Below, piece after piece: positions 49,099 to 58,069 of a stretch of DNA of 64,000 bases. The notes beneath the pieces are model-generated. The model worked only from the letters and a program-made list of their open reading frames with translations, had not been told where the DNA came from and searched no databases. The translations under genes were made by a program, and so were the position numbers. The DNA lies in NCBI GenBank assembly GCA_964569085.1, contig CAZMTA010000015.1, positions 27,300 to 91,299 on the forward strand. The letters are read 5' to 3'. The first letter of the stretch is position 1. Every line of letters starts with the position of its first letter. The stretch comes from JAJCZZ01 sp964569085 (GTDB lineage Bacteria > Gemmatimonadota > Gemmatimonadetes > Longimicrobiales > Gaopeijiaceae).

Positions 49099-51203
49099 CG
49101 GCCAAGCAAACCAGGCTCAAGAAGGACCTGGGCCTCTTCGACGTCTACGCCATCAGCACCGGGGCCATGTTCAGCTCCGGCTTCTTCCTCCTGCCGGGGC
49201 TCGCCGCCGCCCAGACGGGCCCGTCGGTGGCGCTGGCCTACCTGGTGGCGGGGCTCTTCATCCTCCCCGCCATGTTCGCGGTGGCCGAGCTGTCCACCGC
49301 CATGCCCCGGGCCGGCGGAGCCTACTATTTCCTGGACCGGGCGCTGGGCCCCCTGGTGGGGACGGTGGGCGGGCTGGGCACGTGGCTCGCCCTGGTCCTG
49401 AAGAGCGCCTTCGCCCTCGTGGGCATGGGCGCGTACCTGGGCATCTACCTGGACGTCCCCGTGGAGCCGCTGGCCGTGGCCCTCACCGTGGTCTTCATGG
49501 TGGTGAACATCGTCGGCGCCAAGGAGACGAGCGGCCTCCAGCGGATCCTGGTGACCGTCCTCCTGGCCATCCTCCTCTTCTTCGTCGTCCAGGGTCTGGT
49601 GGAGGTCGGCCAGCGCGGGTTCGGCAGCGTCACCGTCGAGCGCTTCACCCCCTTCTTCGCCTTCGGCTTCACGGGCTTCATGGCGACCGTGGGCTTCGTC
49701 TTCGTCTCCTACGCCGGCCTGACCAAGGTGGCCAGCGTCTCCGAGGAGGTGCGGAACCCGGACCGCAACATCCCCCTGGGGATGCTGCTGTCCCTCGCCA
49801 CCGCGGCCTTCGTCTACGCCGTGGGAGTCTACATCCTGGTGGCGGTGCTCCCTCCGGACGAGCTCCGCTCGGACCTCACCCCGGTGGCCACCGCGGCGGC
49901 GGCCTTCTTCGACTGGCTCCCCGGCGGGCTCGGGGTCGTGCTCATCGTCGTGGCCGCCATCGCCGCCTTCGCCTCCACGGGCAACGCCGGGATCCTGTCC
50001 GCCTCCCGCTACCCGCTGGCCATGGCCCGGGACGACCTGGTCTCGAAGCGCTTCGCGGAGCTGGGCCGGTTCCAGACGCCCACCGCGGCCATCGTGGCCA
50101 CCGGCGCGCTCATGATCGCCTGCATCCTCCTTCTGGACGTCGAGGGCATCGCCAAGCTCGCCAGCGCCTTCCAGCTCCTCCTCTTCTCCCTGCTCTCGCT
50201 GGCCGTGATCATCATGCGCGAGTCGGGGATCATGGGGTACGACCCCGGCTTCCGGTCGCCCCTCTACCCGTGGATGCAGATCTTCGGGGTCCTGGCGCCC
50301 TTCTGGCTCATCGCGGAGATGGGGGAGATGGCGGTCCTCTTCACCCTGGGCGTCGTGGGGCTCACCGTGGGGTGGTACTTCCACTACGCCGCGCCCCGGG
50401 TCGTGCGCTCGGGGGCCATCCTCCACGCCTTCCACCGGCTGGGCCGCAAGCGCCACCGGGGCCTGGAAGGGGAGCTCCGGGGCATCGTCCGGGAGAAGGG
50501 CCTCCGCACCGAGGATCCGTTCACGGAGATGGTGGCGCGGGCGCCGGTGCTGGAGTACGAGCTCCGGGTGGCCGTGGACACCCTCATGGCCGACGCCGCC
50601 CGCCCCCTGGCCGAAGGGCTCGGGGTGGACCCCGACGAGGTGGCCCGGCGCCTGGCCGGAGAGCTCCGCTCCGGCTTCGTGCCCATGAGCCGGGGCGTGG
50701 CCATCCCCCACCTCCGCGTGGAGGAGCTGGACCGCCCCCGCACCGTGCTGGTCCGGCTCCAGGACGGCCTCCGGGACCCCGGCGGCGCCGACGACGGCTC
50801 GCTGGCGGCGCTCCGGGCCGTCCTCTTCCTCCTGAGCCCCGAGGAGGATCCCGGCCTGCACCTCCGCCTCCTGGGCCACCTGGCGACGCACGTGGAGGAT
50901 CCGGTCTTCCTCTCGGCCTGGCTCGGCGCCCGGGACGAGGAAGCGCTCCGCTCGAGCCTCCTGCGGGACGACCGGATCGTCACGGTGGTGGTCGGCTCCA
51001 CCGAGGCGACGGCGGACTGGGTGGGGCGGGAGCTGCGGGAGGTGGCGCTCCCGGGGAACGGCCTGGCGGTGCTCGTGAGCCGGGGCGACCGGGAGATCGT
51101 GCCCCGGGGGAGCACGGTCCTCGAGAAGGGGGACCGGGTCACCCTCCTGGGGGAGGCCGGATCGGCCTTCCGGACACCGGCCACCAACGGGTCCCACGCC
51201 TAG
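49095..51203 (+). CDS. APC-family permease fused to PTS EIIA type 2 and RCK_C domains
   Basis: A 702-residue fusion. Residues 1-430 are an APC-superfamily transporter with about 12 hydrophobic helices; GAMFSSGFFLLPGLAA and GFVFVSYAGLTKVASVSEEVRNPDRNIP are typical. Residues about 490-630 form a PTS EIIA type 2 domain with the phosphorylatable His539 (GVAIPHLRVEEL). The end (ALPGNGLAVLVSRGDREIVPRGSTVLEKGDRVTLLGE) is an RCK_C/TrkA_C ligand-binding domain. So transport may be gated by phosphorylation and a small ligand. GTG 49095 overlaps the USP stop. Substrate unknown; amino acids or polyamines are usual for APC. Confidence 0.88.
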   Translation: MTAKQTRLKKDLGLFDVYAISTGAMFSSGFFLLPGLAAAQTGPSVALAYLVAGLFILPAMFAVAELSTAMPRAGGAYYFLDRALGPLVGTVGGLGTWLALVLKSAFALVGMGAYLGIYLDVPVEPLAVALTVVFMVVNIVGAKETSGLQRILVTVLLAILLFFVVQGLVEVGQRGFGSVTVERFTPFFAFGFTGFMATVGFVFVSYAGLTKVASVSEEVRNPDRNIPLGMLLSLATAAFVYAVGVYILVAVLPPDELRSDLTPVATAAAAFFDWLPGGLGVVLIVVAAIAAFASTGNAGILSASRYPLAMARDDLVSKRFAELGRFQTPTAAIVATGALMIACILLLDVEGIAKLASAFQLLLFSLLSLAVIIMRESGIMGYDPGFRSPLYPWMQIFGVLAPFWLIAEMGEMAVLFTLGVVGLTVGWYFHYAAPRVVRSGAILHAFHRLGRKRHRGLEGELRGIVREKGLRTEDPFTEMVARAPVLEYELRVAVDTLMADAARPLAEGLGVDPDEVARRLAGELRSGFVPMSRGVAIPHLRVEELDRPRTVLVRLQDGLRDPGGADDGSLAALRAVLFLLSPEEDPGLHLRLLGHLATHVEDPVFLSAWLGARDEEALRSSLLRDDRIVTVVVGSTEATADWVGRELREVALPGNGLAVLVSRGDREIVPRGSTVLEKGDRVTLLGEAGSAFRTPATNGSHA

Positions 51204-51240
51204 GGCCGACCCCCGCCGGCGCACCGGTGTAGGACCCCCC

Positions 51241-51453
51241 ATGAGCGATCCCTTCGAGCCCCTGGCCTCGTCCGCCTGGGTCGGCTGCCCCTACTGTGGG
51301 GAGGAGATCGAGCTCCTCCTGGACCCGGGAGGCGGCTCGGTCCAGGAGTACGTGGAGGACTGCGAGGTCTGCTGCCGCCCGTGGCAGGTCACCGTGCGTC
51401 TGGGCCGGGACGGCACGCCCGAGGTCTCCGTGGCCACCCTGGACGAGGTGTAG
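51241..51453 (+). CDS. CPXCG-motif cysteine-rich small protein
   Basis: A 70-residue protein of the CPXCG family. Cys pairs CPYCG near residue 16 and CEVCCRPW near residue 41 should bind one zinc. Widely conserved and usually single-gene; function unknown. It follows the permease by 37 bases and precedes the alpha-oxoamine synthase by 120 bases. Confidence 0.9.
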   Translation: MSDPFEPLASSAWVGCPYCGEEIELLLDPGGGSVQEYVEDCEVCCRPWQVTVRLGRDGTPEVSVATLDEV

Positions 51454-51573
51454 CCGGGCCCGCTCCCCGAGGAGCGCCTCCCCCCCGGCCAACCCCTGAA
51501 AAACCTTGAAAATCAGGGCCATTTCCGGGATCTTGAGGGTCAACCTGCGATCAAACCCGAGAGGCACCCCCAT

Positions 51574-52923
51574 ATGTCCGATTCCACGAACGGCCCGACC
51601 GCCGTCGATTCCGAGGTGAAGGCCGGTCCCGCGACGCGCATCGATCCCGCCGCCGAGGGCCCTCCCGCCGCACCGTCGGCCATGGAGTACGACTACACCA
51701 ACTTCTACTTCGGAGCCGGCGAGGACGCCTTCGCCCTCCTGGGGCCGTTCGACGACTGGTGGAGCGAGGTCAAGCCCGCCGGCTACTACCTCTACGAGCT
51801 CCCCCTCCACACGGCGCCCGGCACCCGGGTGGACGTGAAGGACACCAAGACCGGAGAGCTCCGTGAGGGGCTGGTCAACTTCGCCTCCTACAACTACCTG
51901 GGGCTGTCGTACCGCCCCGAGGTCAAGGAGGCCATCAAGGAGGCCGCGGAGATCTACGGCGGCGGCTCCTCGGGCTCGCCGATCCTGAGCGGGACCACGA
52001 AGCTCCACCAGGCCTTCTCCGAGGAGATCGCGGCGTTCAAGGGGAAGGAGGCCGCGCTGATCTTCCCCACGGGCTACAGCGCCAACGTGGGGACCATCGC
52101 CGGGCTCATGCGCTCCGGCGACCTCATCGTGGCCGACCAGTACGCCCACGCCTCCATCGTGGACGGGATGATCCTCTCCAAGGCCACGTCCCGGTTCTTC
52201 CGCCACAACCGGGTGGACGACCTGGACAAGAAGCTCCGGGGCTTCGAGGGGAAGAAGCTCGTCATCATCGAGGGCGTCTACTCCATGGACGGGGACGTCC
52301 CGCCCCTGGGCGACATCGTCGAGGTGTGCCGCAAGCACGGCGCCCGCCTGATGATCGACGAGGCCCACTCCGCCTTCGTCTTCGGCGAGACCGGAAAGGG
52401 CGTGGTGGAGGAACAGGGCTTCGACGACGAGGTGGACATCCACCTGGGCACCTTCTCCAAGAGCCTGGGCGGCCAGGGCGGCTACATCGCCGGGTCGAGC
52501 CAGCTCATCAACTACCTCCGGGGCTTCTCCCGCTCCCGCTTCTTCTCCTGCGCGCTCTCGCCGGTGGTGGTGGCGGGGCTGCGCAAGGCGCTGCAGCTCG
52601 CCGTGGAGGAGCCCGAGCTCCGCGAGCGGCTCTGGGAGAACGTGGCCTACATGAAGGGGCTCCTGGACGACGCGGGCGTGCCCACGGGCGACTCCACCTC
52701 CCAGGTCATCCCCATCATGGTCCGGGACGACGCCCGGGTCTTCCAGATGGGCGAGGAGCTCTTCCGCGAGGGGGTCTTCATCAACCCGGTGAAGTACCCC
52801 GCGGTGGGCAAGCACAAGTCGCGGTTCCGCATGTCGATCTCCGCGGCCCACAGCCGGGAGGAGCTGGAAGAGGGGGCCGGCGTCATCGTCGACGTCCTCC
52901 GCCGCTACGGCGTATGCCCCTGA
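51574..52923 (+). CDS. alpha-oxoamine synthase (serine palmitoyltransferase / 2-amino-3-oxobutyrate CoA ligase family)
   Basis: A 449-residue PLP enzyme of the alpha-oxoamine synthase family. Key parts: NFASYNYLGLSYRPEV, the PLP Lys296 in GTFSKSLGGQGGYIAG, the Asp/His in MIDEAHSAFVFGETGKG and the final SRFRMSISAAHSREELE. Residues 1-75 form an unusual acidic N-terminal extension with aromatic clusters (YDYTNFYFGAGED). It condenses an amino acid with an acyl-CoA; sphingolipid, threonine breakdown and haem precursors are all possible. The next gene overlaps its stop by ten bases. Confidence 0.88.
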   Translation: MSDSTNGPTAVDSEVKAGPATRIDPAAEGPPAAPSAMEYDYTNFYFGAGEDAFALLGPFDDWWSEVKPAGYYLYELPLHTAPGTRVDVKDTKTGELREGLVNFASYNYLGLSYRPEVKEAIKEAAEIYGGGSSGSPILSGTTKLHQAFSEEIAAFKGKEAALIFPTGYSANVGTIAGLMRSGDLIVADQYAHASIVDGMILSKATSRFFRHNRVDDLDKKLRGFEGKKLVIIEGVYSMDGDVPPLGDIVEVCRKHGARLMIDEAHSAFVFGETGKGVVEEQGFDDEVDIHLGTFSKSLGGQGGYIAGSSQLINYLRGFSRSRFFSCALSPVVVAGLRKALQLAVEEPELRERLWENVAYMKGLLDDAGVPTGDSTSQVIPIMVRDDARVFQMGEELFREGVFINPVKYPAVGKHKSRFRMSISAAHSREELEEGAGVIVDVLRRYGVCP

Positions 52924-53594
52924 CCGATCGCCCCCTCGTCAAGTACGACTTCCGCGTCGGGCTGACGGCGTTCTTCGAGATCGCCACCCGGGACGCGGTG
53001 GGCGTGCTCCCGGAGTACCTCCAGCCCATCGAGGTCCGGCACCAGCGGAGCGTGCTCTCGGTCACCGCCTTCCTCTTCCAGTGCCCCGACGTGGGGCCCC
53101 ACACCGAGCTCATGTTCTCGGTCGTGGTGCCGCCCCACGTGGGCGTCTGGGGGGAGGAGCACCCCAAGGCGGGCTTCTTCCCCTTCCTGGCGGCCACCTC
53201 GTGCCGCGAGGCCCGGAAGCGCCGGGCGGAGCAGTTCCACTTCGAGTACCTGGACGAGGACATCGACGCCCAGTTCATCGAGACCTCGGAGCGGATCCGG
53301 GTGCGGGCCTGGGCCGCGGGCCAGCCCATCGTGGACTTCAGCGTCACCCCCCGGGTCTGGGGGGACATGACCCATCTGGTCCACGGCTACTCCCGGGCCG
53401 GGGACGAGCGCTACCGAGCCACCGTCTCCATCGGCGGGGAGTACACGGTGCACGAGAACGAGCAGGGGAACATGACCCTCTTCCCCCACCCGCTCACCGA
53501 GCGCCTCCGCTTCCAGGAGATCCCGTCCTATCCGTTCCGGGAGCACTGGTTCCGGAACGGGAGCTGGACCTTCCACTCCATGGAGCGCTTCTGA
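52914..53594 (+). CDS. uncharacterised protein, possibly acetoacetate-decarboxylase-like
   Basis: A 226-residue protein beginning with ATG 52914 inside the alpha-oxoamine synthase gene (10-base overlap), so strongly coupled. It is all-beta with LPEYLQPIEVRHQ, VVVPPHVGVWGEE and FPHPLTERLRFQEIP. The PEYL-xx-I-E-V...TELMFSVVVP pattern resembles the acetoacetate decarboxylase fold, but the Schiff-base Lys is not obvious. The coupling suggests it acts on or binds the product of the synthase. No confident function. Confidence 0.7.
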   Translation: MPLTDRPLVKYDFRVGLTAFFEIATRDAVGVLPEYLQPIEVRHQRSVLSVTAFLFQCPDVGPHTELMFSVVVPPHVGVWGEEHPKAGFFPFLAATSCREARKRRAEQFHFEYLDEDIDAQFIETSERIRVRAWAAGQPIVDFSVTPRVWGDMTHLVHGYSRAGDERYRATVSIGGEYTVHENEQGNMTLFPHPLTERLRFQEIPSYPFREHWFRNGSWTFHSMERF

Positions 53595-54300
53595 AGCGCT
53601 GAGGCACGGGCACCTCGGAGCACAGGCGTCCCGAGGAGCCAGTGGTGACCGCCGGGCCGGTCCGAGGGAGGGCGCCGGAGCGGAAGAACCGCCCGCCCGG
53701 GGACCCACCACCCCCTCCGCCACCCGAAGGGTGCCTGGGCCGGGTGGGCGAAACCATGGCTCCGCGGGCCACCCGGCGATCCGACGGGCGCCCCAGGCCC
53801 GCGTGGGGGAGTTCTCCGCCGGCACGACGTGAAGTGACCCATCCGGGACCCACCTCCTCGATCGGAGGGAGTTGACGTCTCCAGGAGCGGTCGATGCGGA
53901 ACGATCCCTCGGGGCTCGNNNNNNNNNNNNNNNNNNNNNNNNNNNNNNNNNNNNNNNNNNNNNNNNNNNNNNNNNNNNNNNNNNNNNNNNNNNNNNNNNN
54001 NNNNNNNNNNNNNNNNNNGGAGGGAGTTGACGTCTCCAGGAGCGGTCGATGCGGAACGATCCCTCGGGGCTCGTCCATGTCGGTCACTTCACGTCGCCGG
54101 AGAGGCGATCGGGACGGGTGAGGGCGCCCCTCGTCGGGCCCGGCCGCCGCCGGCCAACGGCCCCGCTGCCCTACGCACGGAGGACCGACCGACCAGAGCA
54201 CGGCTCCCCGACGCCATCGCCTCCCGGGATCGCGTGGTGACCGCCGGGCCGGCGCCCTATCTTGGGGCCGGCCCTTCTTCGTTTCCCCCGCCCCCGTCCC
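53595..54300. other. non-coding region containing an assembly gap
   Basis: No gene supported; in-frame runs here cross the gap or are out of frame. It holds a 100-N gap (53919-54018), an exact 55-bp duplication on the two gap edges, a 14-bp inverted repeat (53825-53838/54083-54096) and a 19-bp direct repeat (53642-53660 and 54234-54252). The tryptophanase promoter should be near the right end. Confidence 0.85.
53864..54073. repeat. 55-bp exact duplication flanking a 100-N gap
   Basis: Bases 53864-53918 are identical to 54019-54073, and each copy abuts the N run. This is the signature of two contigs ending in the same k-mer-length overlap that was scaffolded rather than merged. A real tandem repeat is the alternative. 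Length of the true gap is unknown. Confidence 0.9.
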
Positions 54301-55704
54301 ATGACCCGATCCCGACGCATCATCGAGCCGTTCCGCATCAAGGTGGTGGAGCCCATCCGCATGACCACCGAGGAGGAGCGGGCGGGCTACCTGGAGGAGG
54401 CGGGCTACAACGTCTTCAAGCTCCGCGCGGACGACGTCCTCATCGACCTCCTCACCGACTCGGGCACCTCGGCCATGAGCGCCGAGCAGTGGGCCGCCAT
54501 GATGCGCGGAGACGAGGCCTACGCCGGGAGCCGCTCCTGGTACCGCTTCCGCGATGCCGTGCGGGACGTCTTCGGCTTCGAGCACGTCATCCCCACGCAC
54601 CAGGGCCGCGCCGCCGAGCGCATCCTCTTCAGCACGGTGTGCTCCCCCGGGGACGTGGTGCCGAGCAACACCCACTTCGACACGACCCGGGCCAACGTCG
54701 AGGCCACCGGCGCACGGGCGCTGGACCTCCCGGTGCCCGAGGGGCTGGTGCCCGCCACGCCCCACCCCTTCAAGGGCAACCTGGACGTGGGCAAGCTCCG
54801 GGCGCTCGTCGACGACGTGGGGGCCGAGCGGATCCCGCTCTGCATGCTCACCGTCACCAACAACACCGGCGGCGGGCAGCCGGTCTCCATGGCCAACGTC
54901 CGGGAGGTCTCGGAGCTCTGCCGGGAGCACGGGATCCCGCTCTACATCGACGCCTGCCGCTTCGCGGAGAACGCCTGGTTCATCAAGATGCGGGAGGAGG
55001 GGTACGCGGACCGCACCCCCCGGGAGATCGCCCGGGAGATGTTCTCCCTGGCCGACGGATGCACCATGTCGGCCAAGAAGGACGGCCTGGCCAACATCGG
55101 CGGCTTCCTCTGCACCAACGACGCGGCGCTGTCCCGCCAGGAGGAGAACCTCCTGATCCTCACCGAGGGCTTCCCCACGTACGGGGGCCTCGCCGGGCGG
55201 GACCTGGACGCCATCGCCGTGGGGCTCCAGGAGGTCCTCCACGAGGACTACCTGACGTACCGCATCGAGGTGTGCCGCTACCTGGGGGAGCACCTGACCA
55301 AGGGCGGCGTGCCCATCGTGCAGCCCCCGGGCGGCCACGCGGTGTACGTGGACGCCGCCGCCTTCCTCCCCCACGTCCCCCCGCTGGAGCTCCCGGGCCA
55401 GTCCCTGGTGGCGGAGCTCTACCGCGCCGGAGGGATCCGGGCGGTGGAGATCGGCACGGCCATGTTCGGGACGCGGGATCCGGAGACGGGAGAGGAGACG
55501 ACGGCCAAGATGGAGCTGGTGCGCCTGGCCATCCCCAGGCGGGTCTACACCAAGAGCCAGGTCGACTACCTGGTGGACGTCATGCTCGAGGTGTGGGAGC
55601 GGCGCGAGGCCATCGGGGGCTTCCGCTTCACGGAGCAGGAGCCGGTGCTGCGGCACTTCACCGCCCGCTACGAGCCGCTGTACGAGATGGGGGGCGACGC
55701 GTGA
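54301..55704 (+). CDS. tnaA: tryptophanase
   Basis: A 467-residue PLP beta-eliminating lyase. The Lys pair at 259-260 (TMSAKKDGLANIGG) carries PLP; VIPTHQGRAAERILF, NTHFDTTRANVE and YIDACRFAENAWFI match the tryptophanase/tyrosine phenol-lyase family. The segment GGIRAVEIGTAMFGTRDP contains RAVEIG, the tryptophanase version, while tyrosine phenol-lyases have RSMERG, so indole production from Trp is favoured. Length and start are normal. Confidence 0.9.
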   Translation: MTRSRRIIEPFRIKVVEPIRMTTEEERAGYLEEAGYNVFKLRADDVLIDLLTDSGTSAMSAEQWAAMMRGDEAYAGSRSWYRFRDAVRDVFGFEHVIPTHQGRAAERILFSTVCSPGDVVPSNTHFDTTRANVEATGARALDLPVPEGLVPATPHPFKGNLDVGKLRALVDDVGAERIPLCMLTVTNNTGGGQPVSMANVREVSELCREHGIPLYIDACRFAENAWFIKMREEGYADRTPREIAREMFSLADGCTMSAKKDGLANIGGFLCTNDAALSRQEENLLILTEGFPTYGGLAGRDLDAIAVGLQEVLHEDYLTYRIEVCRYLGEHLTKGGVPIVQPPGGHAVYVDAAAFLPHVPPLELPGQSLVAELYRAGGIRAVEIGTAMFGTRDPETGEETTAKMELVRLAIPRRVYTKSQVDYLVDVMLEVWERREAIGGFRFTEQEPVLRHFTARYEPLYEMGGDA

Positions 55705-55789
55705 GGCGGCGGCCTGGCATCGTCCCTGCACCCCTGGGCCGGCCATGACCGACCTCATCCGACGACCCGCCCCCGGCATCCTCCAAGCC

Positions 55790-57964
55790 ATGCGCCTCCT
55801 GGCCCTCCTGGGACTGACCTTCGCCGCCGCCTGCGCCCCGCCCGACTCCGGGCGGGGGGACATGGAGGTGGAGACCTTCGTGGAGCTCGGCCGCGCCGAG
55901 GACGCCCGCCCCTCCGGCGGACGGGACCTGGAGCGCCTGGTGGGGGGCACCCGGGCCGCCACGCCCTTCCTCCGCCGGGTGGCCGTGCGGGGGCTGGGGC
56001 GCCTGGAGGAGCCGGAGCTGGCCGAGCACATCGTGCCCCTCCTGGACGACCCGGCGCCCGAGGTCCGGGCCCAGGCCGCCGACGCCCTGGCCCAGGCGCA
56101 CCACCGGGGCTCCGGGAGCCCGGCGCTGGCGCCGCTCCTGGACCGGGCCGCCCGGGAGGAGAATCCCGACGCCGCGTCGGCGCTGGCCCGCGCCCTGGGC
56201 CGCCTGGCGCTGGGCCCGGAGGAGCGCCGGGTGGCGGGCGAGGCCCTGGTGCGCCTCAGCGTGGAGCCGGGCGAGGAGCACCCCCGCGCCCTGGTGGGCG
56301 CCGCCCTGGGCATGGAGTCCATGGCGCGCCTCTACGGCGGCGAGGCGCTCGCCCCCGGGATCCGCGGACGGCTCCGCGAACTGGCCGTGTACCGCGACGA
56401 GTCGGGGAGCGGCCCTCTCCCCGGCCCCGATCCGGCCGACGGACCCCGTCCCGAGGGCGGCGTGGGGCTTCCGGCCCCGTCCCGGGCGGAGGTGGCGGCG
56501 CGGATCCGCACGGTGGCCCTCCTGGGGCTGGCCGCTGCGGACGCCGGCGCCGGGGACTCCATCCCCGGGCTGGTGGACACGGCCCTGGGCGACTCCGAGC
56601 CGTCGGTCCGCCGGGCCGGCGTCGAGCTCCTGGCCACCGAGGCTCCGACGCCCGACGATCCCCGCCTCCGCATCCTCCTGGGGGATCCCGAGCCCCGGGT
56701 GCGCGCGGCGGCCGTGGGGCTCGTCTCCTCCCTCCCCCGGAGCGCAGCCGCCTGCGCGCTCCTGCTGGACGCGGCCGAGGACGACGACATGGGCGTCCGC
56801 CTCACCGCGCTGGAGGGCCTGGCCGAGCCCTGCCCCCAGGGCGGGGAGCAGCGGGCCCTGCTCCGGGCGACCGCGTCCTCCCTGGGCCAGGCCGAGCGCT
56901 GGCACCCCGCCGGACCGGCCCTGGTGGCCCTGGCCGAGCTCGAGCCCGACGCGGCCCGGACCCTCCTCCCCCGCTTCCTGGAGCACCCCAACCCCTTCGT
57001 CCGGACCTGGGGCGCGCGGGCCGCGGGCGTCCTCGGCGAGGCGGAGATCCTCCGGGGCCTCCTGCGGGATCCCGACCCCAACGTCCTCGCCGCGGCGCTC
57101 CCGGCGCTGGCGGGGATCCGGGGCCGGGCCGCCGACGACGTCCTCCTGGCGGTCGTGGCCGAGCGCACCGACCCCCAGCTCGTCATGACCGCCGCCCGCC
57201 TGCTGGAGGTCACCGACCGGAGGGAGGCGGCCACCATGGCCGCCCTGGTGGGGCTCCGCCACCTGAGCGAGGAGCGCCTCCAGACGCACCGGGACGCCCG
57301 CCTGGCCCTGCTGGACCTCCTGGCCGCCACCGGCGACTCCACCCGCACCACGGACGTGGAGCCCTACCTGCGTGACTACGACGCGGCGGTGGCGGACCGG
57401 ACCTCGGAGCTCCTCATGGCGTGGACGGGGCGCCGCTGGATCGCGGCGCCCCGGGGCTCCGAGTCCCTTCCCTTCCCCACCCCGGAGGAGCTGAGGGCCA
57501 TGGACGGCGCCGTGGTGCGCCTCCACATGGCCCGGGGCGGCGCGGTGGACGTCCGCCTCCTCCCCTGGACCGCGCCCACCAACGCGGCGCGCCTCTACCG
57601 CCTGGCCGAGGGCGGGCGCCTGGACGGGCTCACCTTCCACCGGGTGGTGGAGAACTTCGTGATCCAGGGGGGGAGCCCCGGCGCCAACGAGTACATGGGC
57701 CACGGCGCGTACACCCGGGACGAGGTGGGCCTGGTGGCCCAGTGGCGCGGCACCGTCGGACTCTCCACCCGGGGCCGGGACACCGGGGACGGCCAGATCT
57801 ACGTGAACCTGGTGGACAACGTCCGCCTCGATCACGACTACACGATCCTCGGACGGGTCGTGGCGGGGATGGACGTGGTGGACCGGGTGCAGGAGGGCGA
57901 CGTCATCGAACGGGCCGAGATCGTGGCGAGGGTTTCCGGAACCCGTCCGGAAGCTCCCCGGTAG
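55790..57964 (+). CDS. HEAT-repeat lipoprotein with C-terminal cyclophilin PPIase domain
   Basis: A 724-residue lipoprotein. Starting at ATG 55790 gives a short lipoprotein signal (LLALLGLTFAAAC); an ATG 45 bases earlier would lengthen the n-region. Residues about 60-540 are HEAT-like repeats with paired helices (LAEHIVPLLDDPAPEVRAQAADAL, repeated). Residues about 590-715 form a cyclophilin-type peptidyl-prolyl isomerase (FHRVVENFVIQGGSPGANEY, LVDNVRLDHDYTILGRV), as in periplasmic proline isomerases. The solenoid probably docks substrates or partners. It follows tnaA by 85 bases. Confidence 0.9.
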   Translation: MRLLALLGLTFAAACAPPDSGRGDMEVETFVELGRAEDARPSGGRDLERLVGGTRAATPFLRRVAVRGLGRLEEPELAEHIVPLLDDPAPEVRAQAADALAQAHHRGSGSPALAPLLDRAAREENPDAASALARALGRLALGPEERRVAGEALVRLSVEPGEEHPRALVGAALGMESMARLYGGEALAPGIRGRLRELAVYRDESGSGPLPGPDPADGPRPEGGVGLPAPSRAEVAARIRTVALLGLAAADAGAGDSIPGLVDTALGDSEPSVRRAGVELLATEAPTPDDPRLRILLGDPEPRVRAAAVGLVSSLPRSAAACALLLDAAEDDDMGVRLTALEGLAEPCPQGGEQRALLRATASSLGQAERWHPAGPALVALAELEPDAARTLLPRFLEHPNPFVRTWGARAAGVLGEAEILRGLLRDPDPNVLAAALPALAGIRGRAADDVLLAVVAERTDPQLVMTAARLLEVTDRREAATMAALVGLRHLSEERLQTHRDARLALLDLLAATGDSTRTTDVEPYLRDYDAAVADRTSELLMAWTGRRWIAAPRGSESLPFPTPEELRAMDGAVVRLHMARGGAVDVRLLPWTAPTNAARLYRLAEGGRLDGLTFHRVVENFVIQGGSPGANEYMGHGAYTRDEVGLVAQWRGTVGLSTRGRDTGDGQIYVNLVDNVRLDHDYTILGRVVAGMDVVDRVQEGDVIERAEIVARVSGTRPEAPR

Positions 57965-57992
57965 AGGGAGCGTCCGCCGGACCCGCCGCGCC

Positions 57993-58022
57993 TTGCAGGC
58001 GCGTGCGGCCCCGGCCTATTCT
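57993..58022 (+). promoter_or_regulatory. possible sigma-70 promoter for the symporter gene
   Basis: TTGCAG, an 18-base spacer, TATTCT. Reasonable matches to -35 and -10 with near-ideal spacing, about 48 bases before the symporter ATG. The surrounding sequence is GC-rich, so the T/A hexamers stand out. Confidence 0.45.
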
Positions 58023-58069
58023 GCCGGCCTGTGCTCCATCCCCCTTCCCGACATTCCCGGGCAGCCTCC

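Noticed and set aside
53500..56322. Minus-strand reading frame crossing the assembly gap
   Set aside because: It is antisense to tnaA and the PPIase gene and is read through Ns; no protein family matches.
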